Origin: Staphylococcus ratti
GTDB lineage: Bacteria; Bacillota; Bacilli; Staphylococcales; Staphylococcaceae
Direction: 5' to 3'
Assembly (NCBI RefSeq): GCF_020883535.1
Contig: NZ_CP086654.1
Location: 1,364,001 to 1,428,000 of the forward strand
DNA: 64,000 nt
The notes below the pieces were generated by a model. It saw only the letters and a list, made by a program, of their open reading frames with translations. It ran no database searches and was not told where the DNA came from. A program made the translations under genes and the position numbers. Below, piece after piece: positions 49,124-59,337 of this stretch (its first letter is position 1; each line of letters starts with the position of its first letter).

Positions 49124-49161
49124 AAAAAAGCAATGTTACATGAATGTAACATTGCTTTTTT
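49124..49161. terminator. Bidirectional terminator
   Basis: AAAAAAGCAATGTTACAT pairs perfectly with ATGTAACATTGCTTTTTT across two bases. It serves the 72-aa gene and rny. Confidence 0.88.
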
Positions 49162-49162
49162 A

Positions 49163-50722
49163 TTATTTAGCATATTCTATTGCTCTCGTCTCACGTACGA
49201 CCGTCACTTTGATATGACCGGGATATTGTAATTCGTCTTCAATTTGGTTTTTGATGTCTCTTGCTAAACGATGGGCTTTTAAGTCATCGATATCCTCTGG
49301 AGAAACCATGACACGAATTTCTCGACCTGCTTGGATAGCGAATGCTTTTTCTACACCCTCGTAATTTTCTGAAATGCGTTCTAAACGTTCCAAACGTTTA
49401 ATGTAATTTTCAAGCGTTTCTTTTCTTGCTCCTGGGCGTGCAGCAGACAATGCATCCGCAGCTGCAACTAAAATTGAAATGATTGAAGTAGGTTCAACAT
49501 CTCCATGATGCGAATGGATTGCATTAATCACTGTTTCTGGTTCACCATACTTTTTCGCTAATTCCACACCAATTTCGACATGGCTACCGTCAACTTCGTG
49601 ATCGATTGCTTTACCCACATCGTGAAGCAAACCTGCACGCTTAGCCAATGTTACATCTTCACCCAATTCGGCAGCTAACATTCCTGATAAATAAGCCACT
49701 TCGATTGAATGTTTAAGTACATTTTGGCCATAACTTGTTCGATAATGCATGCGTCCTAAAATTTTAACTAAGTCAGGATGCATATTATGAATATTTAATT
49801 CAAATGTAGCTTGCTCACCTGCATCACGTATAATTTCATCCACATCTTTACGTGCTTTTTCAACCATATCTTCAATTCGACCTGGATGAATACGTCCATC
49901 GGATACAAGATTATTTAATGCTGTTTTGGCGATTTCTCTTCGCACTGGATCAAAACCTGATAAAATAACTGCTTCAGGCGTATCATCAATAATTAAATCA
50001 ATTCCTGTTAATGTTTCAAGGGTGCGAATATTGCGGCCTTCACGACCGATAATTCGACCTTTCATTTCATCATTTGGTAAATTGACGACAGAAACCGTTG
50101 ATTCTGACGTATGATCAGCTGCAAAACGTTGAACTACAGTTGCAAGTAGTTCTTTCGCTTTTTGATTCACTTGTTCTTTTGCTTCATTTTCTTTTTCTTT
50201 AACCAATATTGCAATATCTTGTGACAATTCGTTTTCAACACGTGCCAATTGTTCTTGGCGCGCTTCATCTTGAGTGAGACCGGAGATGCGTTGTAATTCT
50301 TGTTCGTGCTTCATTATTATGGACTGAACACTACTCTCTTTTGCATCTACGTGTTGTTGTCTTTCTTCAAGTTTAGACTCTTTTTGCTCTAAAATCTCAT
50401 CTTTTTTATCTAAAAGATCAGACTTACGCTCCAAGTTCTCTTCTTTTTGAAGAAGTCGGGATTCCTGCCTTTGAAGTTCACCACGTCGTTCTCTAAGTTC
50501 ACTTTCTGTATGCTCTCTGAGAATCTGGTTCTCTTCTTTAGCTTCAATCAGTTTTTCTTTTTTGAGATTCTCTGCTTCTTTATTGGCTTGTTCAATGATA
50601 TCTTTAGCAGTATTTCGCGCTTGAATCTGCTTTTGATGGATCAAATTTTGGGCAATAAAATACCCCACAACAACTCCTAGAATGATACCCAGCAAAATGA
50701 GTAAGAGGCTTAATAAATTCAC
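49163..50722 (-). CDS. rny: Ribonuclease Y
   Basis: Membrane-anchored endoribonuclease that begins mRNA decay. 519 aa. An N-terminal membrane helix (residues 4-24, [20 protein letters not shown]) is followed by a long Glu/Lys/Gln-rich coiled coil (about 30-200). The KH domain has [16 protein letters not shown]. The HD metal-dependent domain has [12 protein letters not shown] near residue 366. It is monocistronic; upstream lies a repeat-rich region before recA. Confidence 0.96.
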   Translation of the reverse strand: MNLLSLLLILLGIILGVVVGYFIAQNLIHQKQIQARNTAKDIIEQANKEAENLKKEKLIEAKEENQILREHTESELRERRGELQRQESRLLQKEENLERKSDLLDKKDEILEQKESKLEERQQHVDAKESSVQSIIMKHEQELQRISGLTQDEARQEQLARVENELSQDIAILVKEKENEAKEQVNQKAKELLATVVQRFAADHTSESTVSVVNLPNDEMKGRIIGREGRNIRTLETLTGIDLIIDDTPEAVILSGFDPVRREIAKTALNNLVSDGRIHPGRIEDMVEKARKDVDEIIRDAGEQATFELNIHNMHPDLVKILGRMHYRTSYGQNVLKHSIEVAYLSGMLAAELGEDVTLAKRAGLLHDVGKAIDHEVDGSHVEIGVELAKKYGEPETVINAIHSHHGDVEPTSIISILVAAADALSAARPGARKETLENYIKRLERLERISENYEGVEKAFAIQAGREIRVMVSPEDIDDLKAHRLARDIKNQIEDELQYPGHIKVTVVRETRAIEYAK

Positions 50723-51639
50723 ACAAACACCTCCTTTTCTAGGATTTGGTACTGTATGTCAATAAATCTATAAGATTATATAAATAAAATTAAGGACCAT
50801 ACAATCTCAATTGTACGTTTTGAACAATGAAAAATCAAGGTTTCTGCCAACAACGATCTCGAACAATTTTTACAAAGGCATTTATTCACTACTATTTATT
50901 TAAAAATTGTTCACCTACACGACATCATGATTTAAACACCTACATTTTAAAAATAATAGAGGTGGCATTTTAACATTAGAAACATATAACACTCTTCTTT
51001 TATTAGGATGACTATGCTTTTGAAATCAACCTGTAAAAGAAGGGAGCGGGACAGAAATCTATTTGATTTCGTTGTCCCGCCCCCACAAGGCTGACTAGGA
51101 TTGAAGAAGCTAACTAGCGCAGTTCAATCCAGACAGCTACTGTGCTCTTTATATTCAACGTCTATCTATTATGCGGGACAGAAATCTATTTGATTTCGTT
51201 GTCCCGCCCCCACAAGGCTGACTAGGATTGAAGAAGCTAACTAGCGCAGTTCAATCCAGACAGCTACTGTGCTCTTTATATTCAACGTCTATCTATTATG
51301 CGGGACAGAAATCTATTTGATTTCGTTGTCCCGCCCCCACAAGGCTGACTAGGATTGAAGAAGCTGACTAGCACAATTCAATCCAGACAGCTACTGTGCT
51401 CTTTATATTCAACGCCCTATCTATAATGCGGGACAGAAATCTATTTGATTTCGTCGTCCCGCCCCCACAAGGCTGACTAGGATTGAATAAGCTAACTAGC
51501 GCAATTCAATCCAGACAGCTACTGTGCTCTTTATATTCAACGTCTATCTTTTATGCGGGACAGAAATCTATTTGATTTCGTTGTCCCGCCTCTTTATGTT
51601 TCAATGCCGCCATTGGCTTCTTATTTATAGATTGTTATG
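50723..51639. other. 917-base rny-recA intergenic region
   Basis: No gene. The first ~320 bases hold the rny promoter region and are AT-rich. From 51046 to 51590 a tandem array fills the space (separate entry), then a short unique stretch leads to the recA stop. Confidence 0.7.
51046..51590. repeat. Tandem array: four ~127-bp units plus a terminal hairpin
   Basis: The motif GGGACA-GAAATC-TATTT-GATTTC-GT-TGTCCC starts at 51048, 51175, 51302, 51430 and 51557, giving periods of 127, 127, 128 and 127. Each full unit also holds GGATTGAA...TTCAATCC, a second inverted repeat with a GCTAACTAGC core. Units 1 and 2 are nearly identical. Units 3 and 4 carry substitutions, some of which keep base pairing. 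The fifth copy is only the first hairpin. Confidence 0.92.
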
Positions 51640-52683
51640 TTATTCATCAAAAAGCGTTTGTGGTGAATCTTGTTCGTTTTCATCAACATCACCATCAAAA
51701 ATGCCTAATTTTTCACGCAGTTTACGATCGATTTCATCTTCAAGCTCTGGATGCTCTTTTAAGAATAATTTGACATTTTCTTTACCTTGTCCCATACGTT
51801 CGCCATTATACGAGTACCAAGCTCCAGATTTATCAACGATATCATATTGAACTCCTAAATCAATGAGTTCACCTTCACGTGAAATACCTTGTCCATACAT
51901 AATATCTACTTCAGCGATTTTAAATGGAGGTGCTACTTTATTTTTAACAACTTTGATTTTCGTACGGTTACCTACAATATCTTGGCCTTGCTTCAATTGC
52001 TCAGCACGACGCACTTCTAAGCGAACAGAACTGTAGAATTTTAATGCGCGACCACCCGGTGTTGTTTCGGGATTCCCGAACATGACTCCTACTTTTTCAC
52101 GAATTTGGTTAATAAAGATAGCTGTTGTATTAGATTTTGAAATCGCTGCTGATAATTTACGTAAAGCTTGAGACATTAAACGTGCTTGTAAACCGACATG
52201 TGTGTCACCCATTTCGCCTTCGATTTCGGCTTTAGGTGTCAGTGCTGCAACGGAGTCTACAATGATAATATCCACAGCACCACTACGAACGAATGCTTCA
52301 GCAATTTCAAGCCCTTGCTCTCCGTGGTCAGGTTGAGATAAATATAAATTGTCTATATCTACACCTAGTGCTTGAGCGTATACAGGATCTAAAGCGTGTT
52401 CGGCATCGATAAATGCTGCAACGCCACCATTTTTTTGTACTTCGGCAATTGCATGTAAAGCTACTGTTGTTTTACCGGAACTTTCAGGACCATAAACTTC
52501 TATAATACGGCCTTTAGGGTAGCCTCCTACCCCTAGTGCGTGATCTAGAGTTACTGATCCACTAGAGACACTTGAAACGCGTCGATCTTTATTTTCTCCG
52601 AGTTTCATAACGGCACCTTTACCGAATGATTTTTCCATATTTTTAATTACTGTGTCGAGTGCTTTTTGACGTTCATTATCCAA
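51640..52683 (-). CDS. recA: Recombinase RecA
   Basis: DNA strand-exchange ATPase and SOS co-protease. 347 aa, the S. aureus length, if translation starts at TTG 52683. That codon is placed seven bases after GGGGG and gives the [18 protein letters not shown] start. The longer frame upstream has no homology. Walker A is GPESSGKTT (about 65-73), and [12 protein letters not shown] and [20 protein letters not shown] (L2 loop) are conserved. A LexA box lies 83 bases upstream. Confidence 0.97.
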   Translation of the reverse strand: MDNERQKALDTVIKNMEKSFGKGAVMKLGENKDRRVSSVSSGSVTLDHALGVGGYPKGRIIEVYGPESSGKTTVALHAIAEVQKNGGVAAFIDAEHALDPVYAQALGVDIDNLYLSQPDHGEQGLEIAEAFVRSGAVDIIIVDSVAALTPKAEIEGEMGDTHVGLQARLMSQALRKLSAAISKSNTTAIFINQIREKVGVMFGNPETTPGGRALKFYSSVRLEVRRAEQLKQGQDIVGNRTKIKVVKNKVAPPFKIAEVDIMYGQGISREGELIDLGVQYDIVDKSGAWYSYNGERMGQGKENVKLFLKEHPELEDEIDRKLREKLGIFDGDVDENEQDSPQTLFDE

Positions 52684-52765
52684 TTTAGGACCCCCTATAA
52701 AGTGTAGTTTCCTTTTGTAGTTATCTCTACTATACCTTCTTAAAAAAGAAAACACAAGTATTTTA

Positions 52766-52779
52766 CGAATATTTGTTCG
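52766..52779 (-). promoter_or_regulatory. LexA (SOS) box of recA
   Basis: CGAACAAATATTCG on the minus strand matches the Gram-positive LexA consensus CGAAC-N4-GTTCG with one mismatch. Confidence 0.75.
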
Positions 52780-52835
52780 CTATTTTTAGAATGATACTTT
52801 ACACAAAAGCGAACGTTTGTACTCTTAATATCTCA

Positions 52836-53999
52836 TCATTTTTTATTAATTGATGCGCTTTTTAGCCAATTGAGCCATTCAATCATAATATAATTTGAAT
52901 TTCTGTCAGGTGTACGCAATTGTTGTTGAGTGATATTAAAACGAATGACCTCTAATGCTTTACCATTAAAAAGCCCTATGTAAACTGTATGATGCTTAAA
53001 TAATAAACTGATAGCGTGCGTTGTATTATACAACGATTGTACAAAATAAGCGCTTTGATGTAATTGGGTTTCTATGTCGACTTTTTCGTCAATGAATTGT
53101 GGATGATGCAGCATGTAACCTTGCAAGAAATGTTCATCATCTACTTGCTTCAACCTCATATTTAAGTTGCCATCTGTAACGCCGTCATAAATAGCTATCG
53201 TATGCTGTGTTTGTGACATCACACTACCTTCAAGCGTAACATCGTTTGATCCATAATAGTATTCGCCTACGCGATTTAAAATTTGGCGTTTGACAGGTTC
53301 AATTACCTTTTCACACTGTTGCTGATTGCTCCCATTTCCTGTTAAACGTATTGTCACCTCGTGTGCCCCTGCTAAAGGAGCAATTGTAGGATTCGTTTGT
53401 GCATTAATTAAATCCATTAACTCGGTTTCAATTGCAGATTCTCCGATACCAGCAAAACGTAAAACTTCAGAATAAATCGTTTCGTTATCTTCTGTAAAAT
53501 GTGGCATCATATACTTTGAAACCATTGGTTTTAATTCTCTCGGGGGCCCTGGCAGAAGCACAATTTTTTGATGATTTTTTTCAATCATCATGCCCGGAGC
53601 CATACCGACATCATTTTTCAAAACATGTGCGCCTTGAATCACTAATGCTTGTTGTTTATTATTTGGTGTCATCATTCTTTGTTGCGCTTTAAAATAATTT
53701 TTTATATATTTTAAAGCCTCCTCGTCAGTGACAAGCTTTTGATTTAAAACTTCAGCAACCGTTTGTTTTGTCAAATCATCTTTAGTCGGACCAAGCCCTC
53801 CTGTTAAGATAATACCGTCATAAGTTTGAAGTGCGCGCTCTAAAACAGCTTTTAAACGTTTGGCATTATCTCCAACTACAATATGCTCAAGAACATGATG
53901 TCCAGCTTCGTTTAAAACTCTGGATAGATACTGTGCATTCGTGTTTGCGATTTGACCTAACAATAACTCTGAACCTACACCGATAATACAGACGTTCAT
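52836..53999 (-). CDS. cinA: CinA-family protein
   Basis: 387-aa protein with an N-terminal MoaB/MogA-like COG1058 domain (IGVGSELLLGQIANTNAQYL, GGLGPTKDDLT, LPGPPRELKPM). The C-terminal part is shorter and diverged from the nicotinamide-nucleotide amidase domain of full CinA: the typical amidase Ser/Lys motifs are not obvious after residue 250. Relatives act in pyridine-nucleotide salvage and competence. It is cotranscribed between pgsA and recA in order. Confidence 0.87.
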   Translation of the reverse strand: MNVCIIGVGSELLLGQIANTNAQYLSRVLNEAGHHVLEHIVVGDNAKRLKAVLERALQTYDGIILTGGLGPTKDDLTKQTVAEVLNQKLVTDEEALKYIKNYFKAQQRMMTPNNKQQALVIQGAHVLKNDVGMAPGMMIEKNHQKIVLLPGPPRELKPMVSKYMMPHFTEDNETIYSEVLRFAGIGESAIETELMDLINAQTNPTIAPLAGAHEVTIRLTGNGSNQQQCEKVIEPVKRQILNRVGEYYYGSNDVTLEGSVMSQTQHTIAIYDGVTDGNLNMRLKQVDDEHFLQGYMLHHPQFIDEKVDIETQLHQSAYFVQSLYNTTHAISLLFKHHTVYIGLFNGKALEVIRFNITQQQLRTPDRNSNYIMIEWLNWLKSASINKK

Positions 54000-54024
54000 G
54001 AATATCTCCCCTTATGATAAGAAA

Positions 54025-54085
54025 ACCTCTAATGTTGTGATGGTTAAGCATTCATAGCCTAAAACACATGACTTACATTAGAGGT
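54025..54085 (-). terminator. Possible terminator after pgsA
   Basis: ACCTCTAATGT pairs with ACATTAGAGGT over a 39-base loop between pgsA and cinA. It has no long T-run, so it may be an mRNA stability or processing hairpin. Confidence 0.5.
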
Positions 54086-54093
54086 ATTTCAAA

Positions 54094-54678
54094 TTAATTT
54101 TTGTCTTGTAAGAAAACTGCTCTACCTTTATAAAAGTATTCAATACCTGATAATACAGTAAAGAAAACACCAATATAAAGTAGAACAGACCCTATTGAAA
54201 AGCCAACCCATTGACTGAAAGGATCACCTAAAAATAGGAAAACCAGTGCTACCATTGTGACTGCCGTCTTAACTTTTCCGAGTTGACCCGCTGCGCTCAC
54301 AAATCCTTGTTCAATTTGTAATAGACGCAGTCCTGTCACTGCAAATTCACGCGCAATCACAATCACTGCCACTACAGAATTCGTTAGGCCCAATTCTACA
54401 AGTACGATTAATGCCGCAGAAACAAGTAACTTGTCTGCTAAAGGGTCTAAAAATTTTCCCATATTTGTTACCAGTTGCCATTTTCTAGCCAAGTAACCAT
54501 CTACCCAGTCACTAACTGACGCTAATATAAAAATAATGCCACTGATTAAAAATTCAATGCGGATGGATGTGCCACCCCAAAATGAAATCTGTCCCATGCC
54601 AAAATCAACAAGTGCAAATAACATAAAGACAGGAATTAAGATTACACGAAATAAAGTAATCTGATTGGGTATGTTCAT
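54094..54678 (-). CDS. pgsA: CDP-diacylglycerol-glycerol-3-phosphate 3-phosphatidyltransferase
   Basis: Membrane enzyme for phosphatidylglycerol synthesis. 194 aa with about five helices. The CDP-alcohol phosphatidyltransferase signature D-x2-DG-x2-AR-x8-G-x3-D-x3-D is intact in [18 protein letters not shown] and [11 protein letters not shown]. Its product is the precursor of cardiolipin and lysyl-PG. The gene follows the rodZ-like gene in the ymf-pgsA-cinA-recA order of Firmicutes. Confidence 0.96.
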   Translation of the reverse strand: MNIPNQITLFRVILIPVFMLFALVDFGMGQISFWGGTSIRIEFLISGIIFILASVSDWVDGYLARKWQLVTNMGKFLDPLADKLLVSAALIVLVELGLTNSVVAVIVIAREFAVTGLRLLQIEQGFVSAAGQLGKVKTAVTMVALVFLFLGDPFSQWVGFSIGSVLLYIGVFFTVLSGIEYFYKGRAVFLQDKN

Positions 54679-54717
54679 ATGTATGTCCTCTTTTCATATC
54701 TCTTTCATTTGTTTCTA

Positions 54718-55113
54718 TTATAGCATAAGAGAAAGTATGCCCCAAAATACACCTGTCAAAATGATTGTACAAGCAATGAGAATCCCCAGCCATTTTTGTT
54801 CGTTATTTGACGACGTTAATTCAAACGTCTCAGGATTTTGACGAAGTTGTGCTAATGATGTTTTTGCAGAATAATGCAACGATGGTAGTTCTGTTTCATG
54901 CTCTGAAATAAGGATTTTAGCGTCCATATTGACTGCATGTGCATATTTTTGAATAAATCCTTTGGCATATTCAGGATATTTGAGCAAATCAAACTCATTT
55001 TTTTCTATATGAACTAAGATTTCCCGTTGAATATGCGTACGCTTTTCCAGTTCAGCTAACGTTAGTCCCATTCTTTCTCGTCTTCCTTGCAACACTTCGC
55101 CTATTTTTTTCAC
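54718..55113 (-). CDS. ymfM: RodZ-like HTH membrane protein (YmfM)
   Basis: 131 aa. The N-terminal Xre-type helix-turn-helix (about residues 5-65: RRERMGLTLAELEKRTHI, then EKNEFDLLKYPEYAKGFIQKYA) is typical of RodZ. After a polar linker comes one transmembrane helix near the C-terminus (WLGILIACTIILTGVFWGIL). The extracytoplasmic domain of full RodZ is absent, as in the short staphylococcal form. It is thought to link MreB or division proteins to the membrane in relatives. Confidence 0.88.
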   Translation of the reverse strand: MKKIGEVLQGRRERMGLTLAELEKRTHIQREILVHIEKNEFDLLKYPEYAKGFIQKYAHAVNMDAKILISEHETELPSLHYSAKTSLAQLRQNPETFELTSSNNEQKWLGILIACTIILTGVFWGILSLML

Positions 55114-55125
55114 TTATGCTCCTCC

Positions 55126-55998
55126 TTAAAACGGCTTGAAACCCTCGTCAAATCCACCACCGAAATCATTGCCGAAGCCATCTCCAAAGCCGCCAAATTC
55201 ATCGACAAAATTGAGATTATTTTTACTTTTAACGGTTTTCTTTTTCATTTCGTCATACTCGATTTTTTGATTTTCTTCAGCACGCAGCTCGATAATGTAA
55301 TCAAAATCATCCATAATATAATCGCTCGCCTCAACAAATAAATCAGGATGCTCGACAACTTTTACAGACGGTAACGTCATCACTTCTTTGACGAGTTCTT
55401 GATGTTTTTGATTGGTTTCTCTTGCTGTCACCGCACCATCAATAATATATACATGATCTTTGTCGTACTCACCTTTAATTAATGAACTTCTAACAGTTTG
55501 TTTAATAAGTGTCGAGCTAATAAATAACCATTTTTTATGCGCAGACACGCTTCCTGCAACAATAGATTCCGTTTTCCCTACGCGTGGCATACCACGTATA
55601 CCAATCAGCTTATGCCCTTCTTCTTTGAACAATTCTGCCATAAAATCAACGAGCAATCCTAAATCATAACGCTCAAAGCGAAATATTTTTTTGTCATATT
55701 TATCTTGCTTAATGTAACGACCGTGTCTTACTGCTAATCGATCTTTAAGTTCAGGTTCACGTAATACGCGCAAAGAAATATCATCAATTTCTTGTAGCAA
55801 TGTTTCAAACCGCTTTACCTTTTCCTCACTATCTGACTTAATAATGAACGCGCGTCGAGAATTATCAATACCATTAATCGTACCAATATTAATTCCCATC
55901 ATCCCCAACAGACTAGAAACGTCACCGAGAAGTCCTTCACGGTTTATATTGATATCGTATTCTAAGTACCATTCCTTCTTTTCTTTCATTGTCGTCAT
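55126..55998 (-). CDS. ymfK: DUF3388 protein (YmfK) with glycine-rich tail
   Basis: 290-aa cytoplasmic protein. The N-terminal half has an ACT-like region (WYLEYDININREGLLGDVSS...). The middle has GIRGMPRVGKTES, which looks like a P-loop. The function is unknown. The end is a low-complexity Gly/Phe/Asp tail (FGGFGDGFGNDFGGGF, about residues 268-285). ATG 55998 is seven bases after AGGGGTG; the GTG before it overlaps. It is followed by the rodZ-like gene with a 12-base gap. Confidence 0.88.
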   Translation of the reverse strand: MTTMKEKKEWYLEYDININREGLLGDVSSLLGMMGINIGTINGIDNSRRAFIIKSDSEEKVKRFETLLQEIDDISLRVLREPELKDRLAVRHGRYIKQDKYDKKIFRFERYDLGLLVDFMAELFKEEGHKLIGIRGMPRVGKTESIVAGSVSAHKKWLFISSTLIKQTVRSSLIKGEYDKDHVYIIDGAVTARETNQKHQELVKEVMTLPSVKVVEHPDLFVEASDYIMDDFDYIIELRAEENQKIEYDEMKKKTVKSKNNLNFVDEFGGFGDGFGNDFGGGFDEGFKPF

Positions 55999-56049
55999 CA
56001 CAATACACCCCTATCCCTTTGTATGACATGTTAAGCCTATTATATCAAA

Positions 56050-56754
56050 CTATCGGTACCAACCTCCATTAATCCGTTGAACCGTGCCGGTTACACTTTT
56101 AGCTTTAGGCGAAATTAAATAGCGACACGCATGAGCTACTTCTTCCGCTTCAACTAACCGTCGCTGTGGAATTGTCTCCAATACTTCTGCTAAATCGTCT
56201 GGATTTAATTCATCCGTCATTCGACTAGCAACAATTCCAGGTGCAATCGCATTAACTGTTAGAGGTGTTAAAGCCACTTCTTCACTTAAAGCTTTGACAA
56301 AGCCAATTTGCGCCGCTTTCATCGTAGAATACACCGTTTCAAAGCTCGCACCCATTTCTCCCCAAATAGATGAAATTACTACGATACGACCACGTGTACT
56401 TTGTATAAGCTGATTTAAGAAGTGTTGTGCTATCTTGATTAATTGATACACATGTATCATATAGTTATCTTGTATCGCTTTATCTGACATATCTTGCAAC
56501 ATGCCATACAAACTTTGACCGCTCACATATACCAAAACATCTACATTATTGATAAACGCAAAAACGTTATCGAAGTCTTGCGTTTGAGTCAAATCCATTT
56601 GAATAAATTGTACCGGTTCATTTTGAAATGTCGTTTGTAACGACGTGAGTGACGTCTGATGATATGTCACAATCACTTCAAAGCCTTCGTCTAACAACTC
56701 ACGTACAATGGCTTGTCCAATCGCACCAGAACCTCCGACTACGAGCGCTTTCAT
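56050..56754 (-). CDS. ymfI: Short-chain dehydrogenase/reductase (YmfI)
   Basis: 234-aa NAD(P)-dependent SDR protein. The cofactor motif is VVGGSGAIGQAI (residues 5-16). The catalytic Ser lies in ISSIWGE and the Tyr-x-x-x-Lys is YSTMKAA. The closing INGGWY segment resembles FabG. The substrate is unknown; it is not likely to be the main FabG. It is two bases downstream of ymfH and probably translated from the same mRNA. Confidence 0.9.
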   Translation of the reverse strand: MKALVVGGSGAIGQAIVRELLDEGFEVIVTYHQTSLTSLQTTFQNEPVQFIQMDLTQTQDFDNVFAFINNVDVLVYVSGQSLYGMLQDMSDKAIQDNYMIHVYQLIKIAQHFLNQLIQSTRGRIVVISSIWGEMGASFETVYSTMKAAQIGFVKALSEEVALTPLTVNAIAPGIVASRMTDELNPDDLAEVLETIPQRRLVEAEEVAHACRYLISPKAKSVTGTVQRINGGWYR

Positions 56755-56755
56755 G

Positions 56756-58039
56756 TTATTTCATCTCCAAACGACTATCTACACATTGATTTAAATCCAA
56801 ACGTTTTTTGGCCGTTTCGTTCATTGACTCAAGTGAAATATCATCAATAATATCTAGCAATTCAAATAAACTTACTCCGTCAAAATAATATTTTGTATAT
56901 TGATTCGCAATGTATTCTGGTGCATTTAAGCTAGAAACATATTCGCCAATAAATTGCTTTTTAAGCAACTCAAATGAATCTACATCTTGAATGTTTCCAA
57001 GTTTTGCATTTAATTCTTCAAGGAGCAAAGCTTTTAATTGATCAGGTTCCGTTGTTGCAGATGTAATCAGTGAGAAACTATACGTTGGTTCAATCACCGT
57101 CTGATAACTGAATGTATCATCAATTAACGCTTCGTCTAATATTTTTTGATAAAATTCTGTTTCTTCACCATACAATAATTCAAAAAAGAACGACATCTCA
57201 ATATCTTCTTTAACGCTTTGTCGATCTGACACATCGTACAATTTGTTTTTGAACCCAAGCATAAGGCGTGGAGATTGAATATGCATTGCCTCAACAATAT
57301 TTTGTTGCATCACATGATTAGGTTCGCTTAATGCGTCACGCTCAATTTTAGGTTGCGCCTCAATATGACGTTTGTCTTCATGTGCCTTCACTACATTAAT
57401 CATCTGTTCTGGATTCACGTCTCCTACGATAAATAACACCATATTAGAAGGATGGTAAAACGTATGATAACAAAGATATAAATCCTCTTTTGTAATGTCA
57501 TAAATACTATCAACACTACCAGCTATATCCACTCGCACAGGATGCGTATCGTACATCGCTCGTAACGTATTAAACATTAATTTATATCCTGGTTGCTCTT
57601 GATACATTTTAATTTCTTCAGCGATAATTCCTTTTTCTTTTTCAACCGTTTCTTTTGTAAAATAAGGTGTCTCCACCATTTTCAGTAAACGTAAAATATT
57701 CTCTTCAATATGATCTGTAGCACTAAAAAGATAACTTGTTCGATCAAAAGTCGTAAATGCATTCACTTGCGCATCATGCTCGGCAAATTCAGTAAATAAA
57801 TCTCCGTCTTCCTTTTCAAATAGCTTATGTTCTAAAAAGTGTGCAACCCCGTCTGGAACGGTCACAAAATCACTTTGACCATGTGGTTTAAAACGAAAAT
57901 CAAGTGAGCCAAAAGCTGTTGTATACGTCACAAAAGTCTTTTGAAAACCTTTTTTAGGTATGATGAAAACATTTAATCCATTATCTAAAACCGTTTTGTA
58001 TATGGTCTCATCTATTTGTGGATAGTAGGTTTTATGCAT
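56756..58039 (-). CDS. ymfH: M16-family zinc peptidase (YmfH)
   Basis: 427-aa member of the insulinase/MPP-type M16B peptidases. The inverted zinc motif HFLEH (about residue 70) and downstream Glu (VEKEKGIIAEEIKMY) are intact, so this is the catalytic partner of the pair. ATG 58039 follows AAGGTG and overlaps the ymfF stop by eight bases, indicating coupling. Partner ymfF is the non-catalytic half. Confidence 0.92.
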   Translation of the reverse strand: MHKTYYPQIDETIYKTVLDNGLNVFIIPKKGFQKTFVTYTTAFGSLDFRFKPHGQSDFVTVPDGVAHFLEHKLFEKEDGDLFTEFAEHDAQVNAFTTFDRTSYLFSATDHIEENILRLLKMVETPYFTKETVEKEKGIIAEEIKMYQEQPGYKLMFNTLRAMYDTHPVRVDIAGSVDSIYDITKEDLYLCYHTFYHPSNMVLFIVGDVNPEQMINVVKAHEDKRHIEAQPKIERDALSEPNHVMQQNIVEAMHIQSPRLMLGFKNKLYDVSDRQSVKEDIEMSFFFELLYGEETEFYQKILDEALIDDTFSYQTVIEPTYSFSLITSATTEPDQLKALLLEELNAKLGNIQDVDSFELLKKQFIGEYVSSLNAPEYIANQYTKYYFDGVSLFELLDIIDDISLESMNETAKKRLDLNQCVDSRLEMK

Positions 58040-59306
58040 TGAATTCACCTTCTTTTGTCATAATGTAAATGGTATCAAGTTGTGCACGCTGACATAATGA
58101 TTGAATATCTTGATGCGTGACGCTTTCAATTTTCTCGACAAAAGAAACTTCACTTTCTGCTTTAGGTAAAAGCAGCTGATTGTGCATCACTTCGATAATA
58201 TTTTTTTGACGATCTTTTGCCTCTTTACGATGTGATAAAATGATTTTTTTAGCTAATGCAAGTTTTTCCGCACTAAATTCACCTTTTTTAAAGCGCTCAA
58301 ACGCTTCTACAATTGTTACCTTTGCTTCGTCAACATCTTTTAAAGAAACGCCGCTCATCACATAAAGAAATCCATTTTTGCCATCTATTTGTGAATGAAT
58401 TGAATACGCAAGACTTTTTTGTTCACGTACTTCATTAAATAGCACAGAGGACGGATCTCCGCCAAACATCGTATTAAAAACGGCTAATGCATAATAGTCA
58501 GGTTGCCCAAATACCGTTGGAAAGCGAAAACCTAAATTAATCTTTGCTTGGTCAACTTCGTCAGTTTCAATGATCTCATTCACTGTAGCATGCGGTGCTA
58601 TCTCTTGAGAAATCGATTTGAAATCTACTTTTGTGGGTTTTAAATTGAATGTTTCTGCAATATGTTTTTTTGTCTTATTCGCGTCCACGTTCCCAACAAC
58701 ATAGACATTGCAAATATCTTCTTCTAACATTTTCCGATATGTATGATAAATGTTTTCCGGAGTAATGGCATCAATAAATTCAAGTTCGCCTGCAGCCATA
58801 TAGCGATAAGGATGGTCACCAAACATGTGCTTTAAAAGATTTAAATACGCAATTTGTGACTTATTATCTTCAATCGCTGATAATTTTTTCTTAAGTAACA
58901 TTTTTTCTTGTTTTAAAAATCCAGGATGAAACCCTTCATTTTCAATAAGTGGTTGATATAAAATTTCTTTTAAAAGTTGAATACCTTGTTCAAGTAAAGG
59001 TGTTGAATCATGTAAATAACGTTCATTTACAATTTCTAATGACAAGGTTAAAACATGTCGATCTTTAAATTTTGAAACGTAACTATGAACATGCGCGCCA
59101 TAAAGCATTGATAAATGTTGACTAAATGCTTTATCCGTCGGCCACTTTTTTGTCGCTCGAATTAACATCTTGCTTAAAAGTGAGCGCTTGGTCATCGTTT
59201 CAATTTCTAAAGGGGCCATAAATTTAAAAGTAATCATGGTTGTTTTGAATTTAGATGTCTCATGAATATGTATGGCATCTAATGATGATGATTGTGTATC
59301 GTTCAA
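58032..59306 (-). CDS. ymfF: M16-family protein lacking the zinc motif (YmfF)
   Basis: 424-aa M16B homologue without an HxxEH motif; the equivalent N-terminal helix reads LSKMLIRATKKW. In mitochondrial and bacterial relatives such inactive subunits form dimers with an active partner, here YmfH. The start is TTG 59306 with AAGGAGG seven bases upstream. The GYRF-like region LAYSIHSQIDGKNGFLYV resembles the substrate-binding end of M16 proteins. Confidence 0.9.
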   Translation of the reverse strand: MNDTQSSSLDAIHIHETSKFKTTMITFKFMAPLEIETMTKRSLLSKMLIRATKKWPTDKAFSQHLSMLYGAHVHSYVSKFKDRHVLTLSLEIVNERYLHDSTPLLEQGIQLLKEILYQPLIENEGFHPGFLKQEKMLLKKKLSAIEDNKSQIAYLNLLKHMFGDHPYRYMAAGELEFIDAITPENIYHTYRKMLEEDICNVYVVGNVDANKTKKHIAETFNLKPTKVDFKSISQEIAPHATVNEIIETDEVDQAKINLGFRFPTVFGQPDYYALAVFNTMFGGDPSSVLFNEVREQKSLAYSIHSQIDGKNGFLYVMSGVSLKDVDEAKVTIVEAFERFKKGEFSAEKLALAKKIILSHRKEAKDRQKNIIEVMHNQLLLPKAESEVSFVEKIESVTHQDIQSLCQRAQLDTIYIMTKEGEFNA

Positions 59307-59337
59307 ATAATCTCCTCCTTATTCATCATATAATTTA

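Noticed and set aside
51046..51590. CRISPR-like direct repeats
   Set aside because: The period is ~127 bp with whole units repeated, not short repeats with unique spacers, and no cas genes are near.
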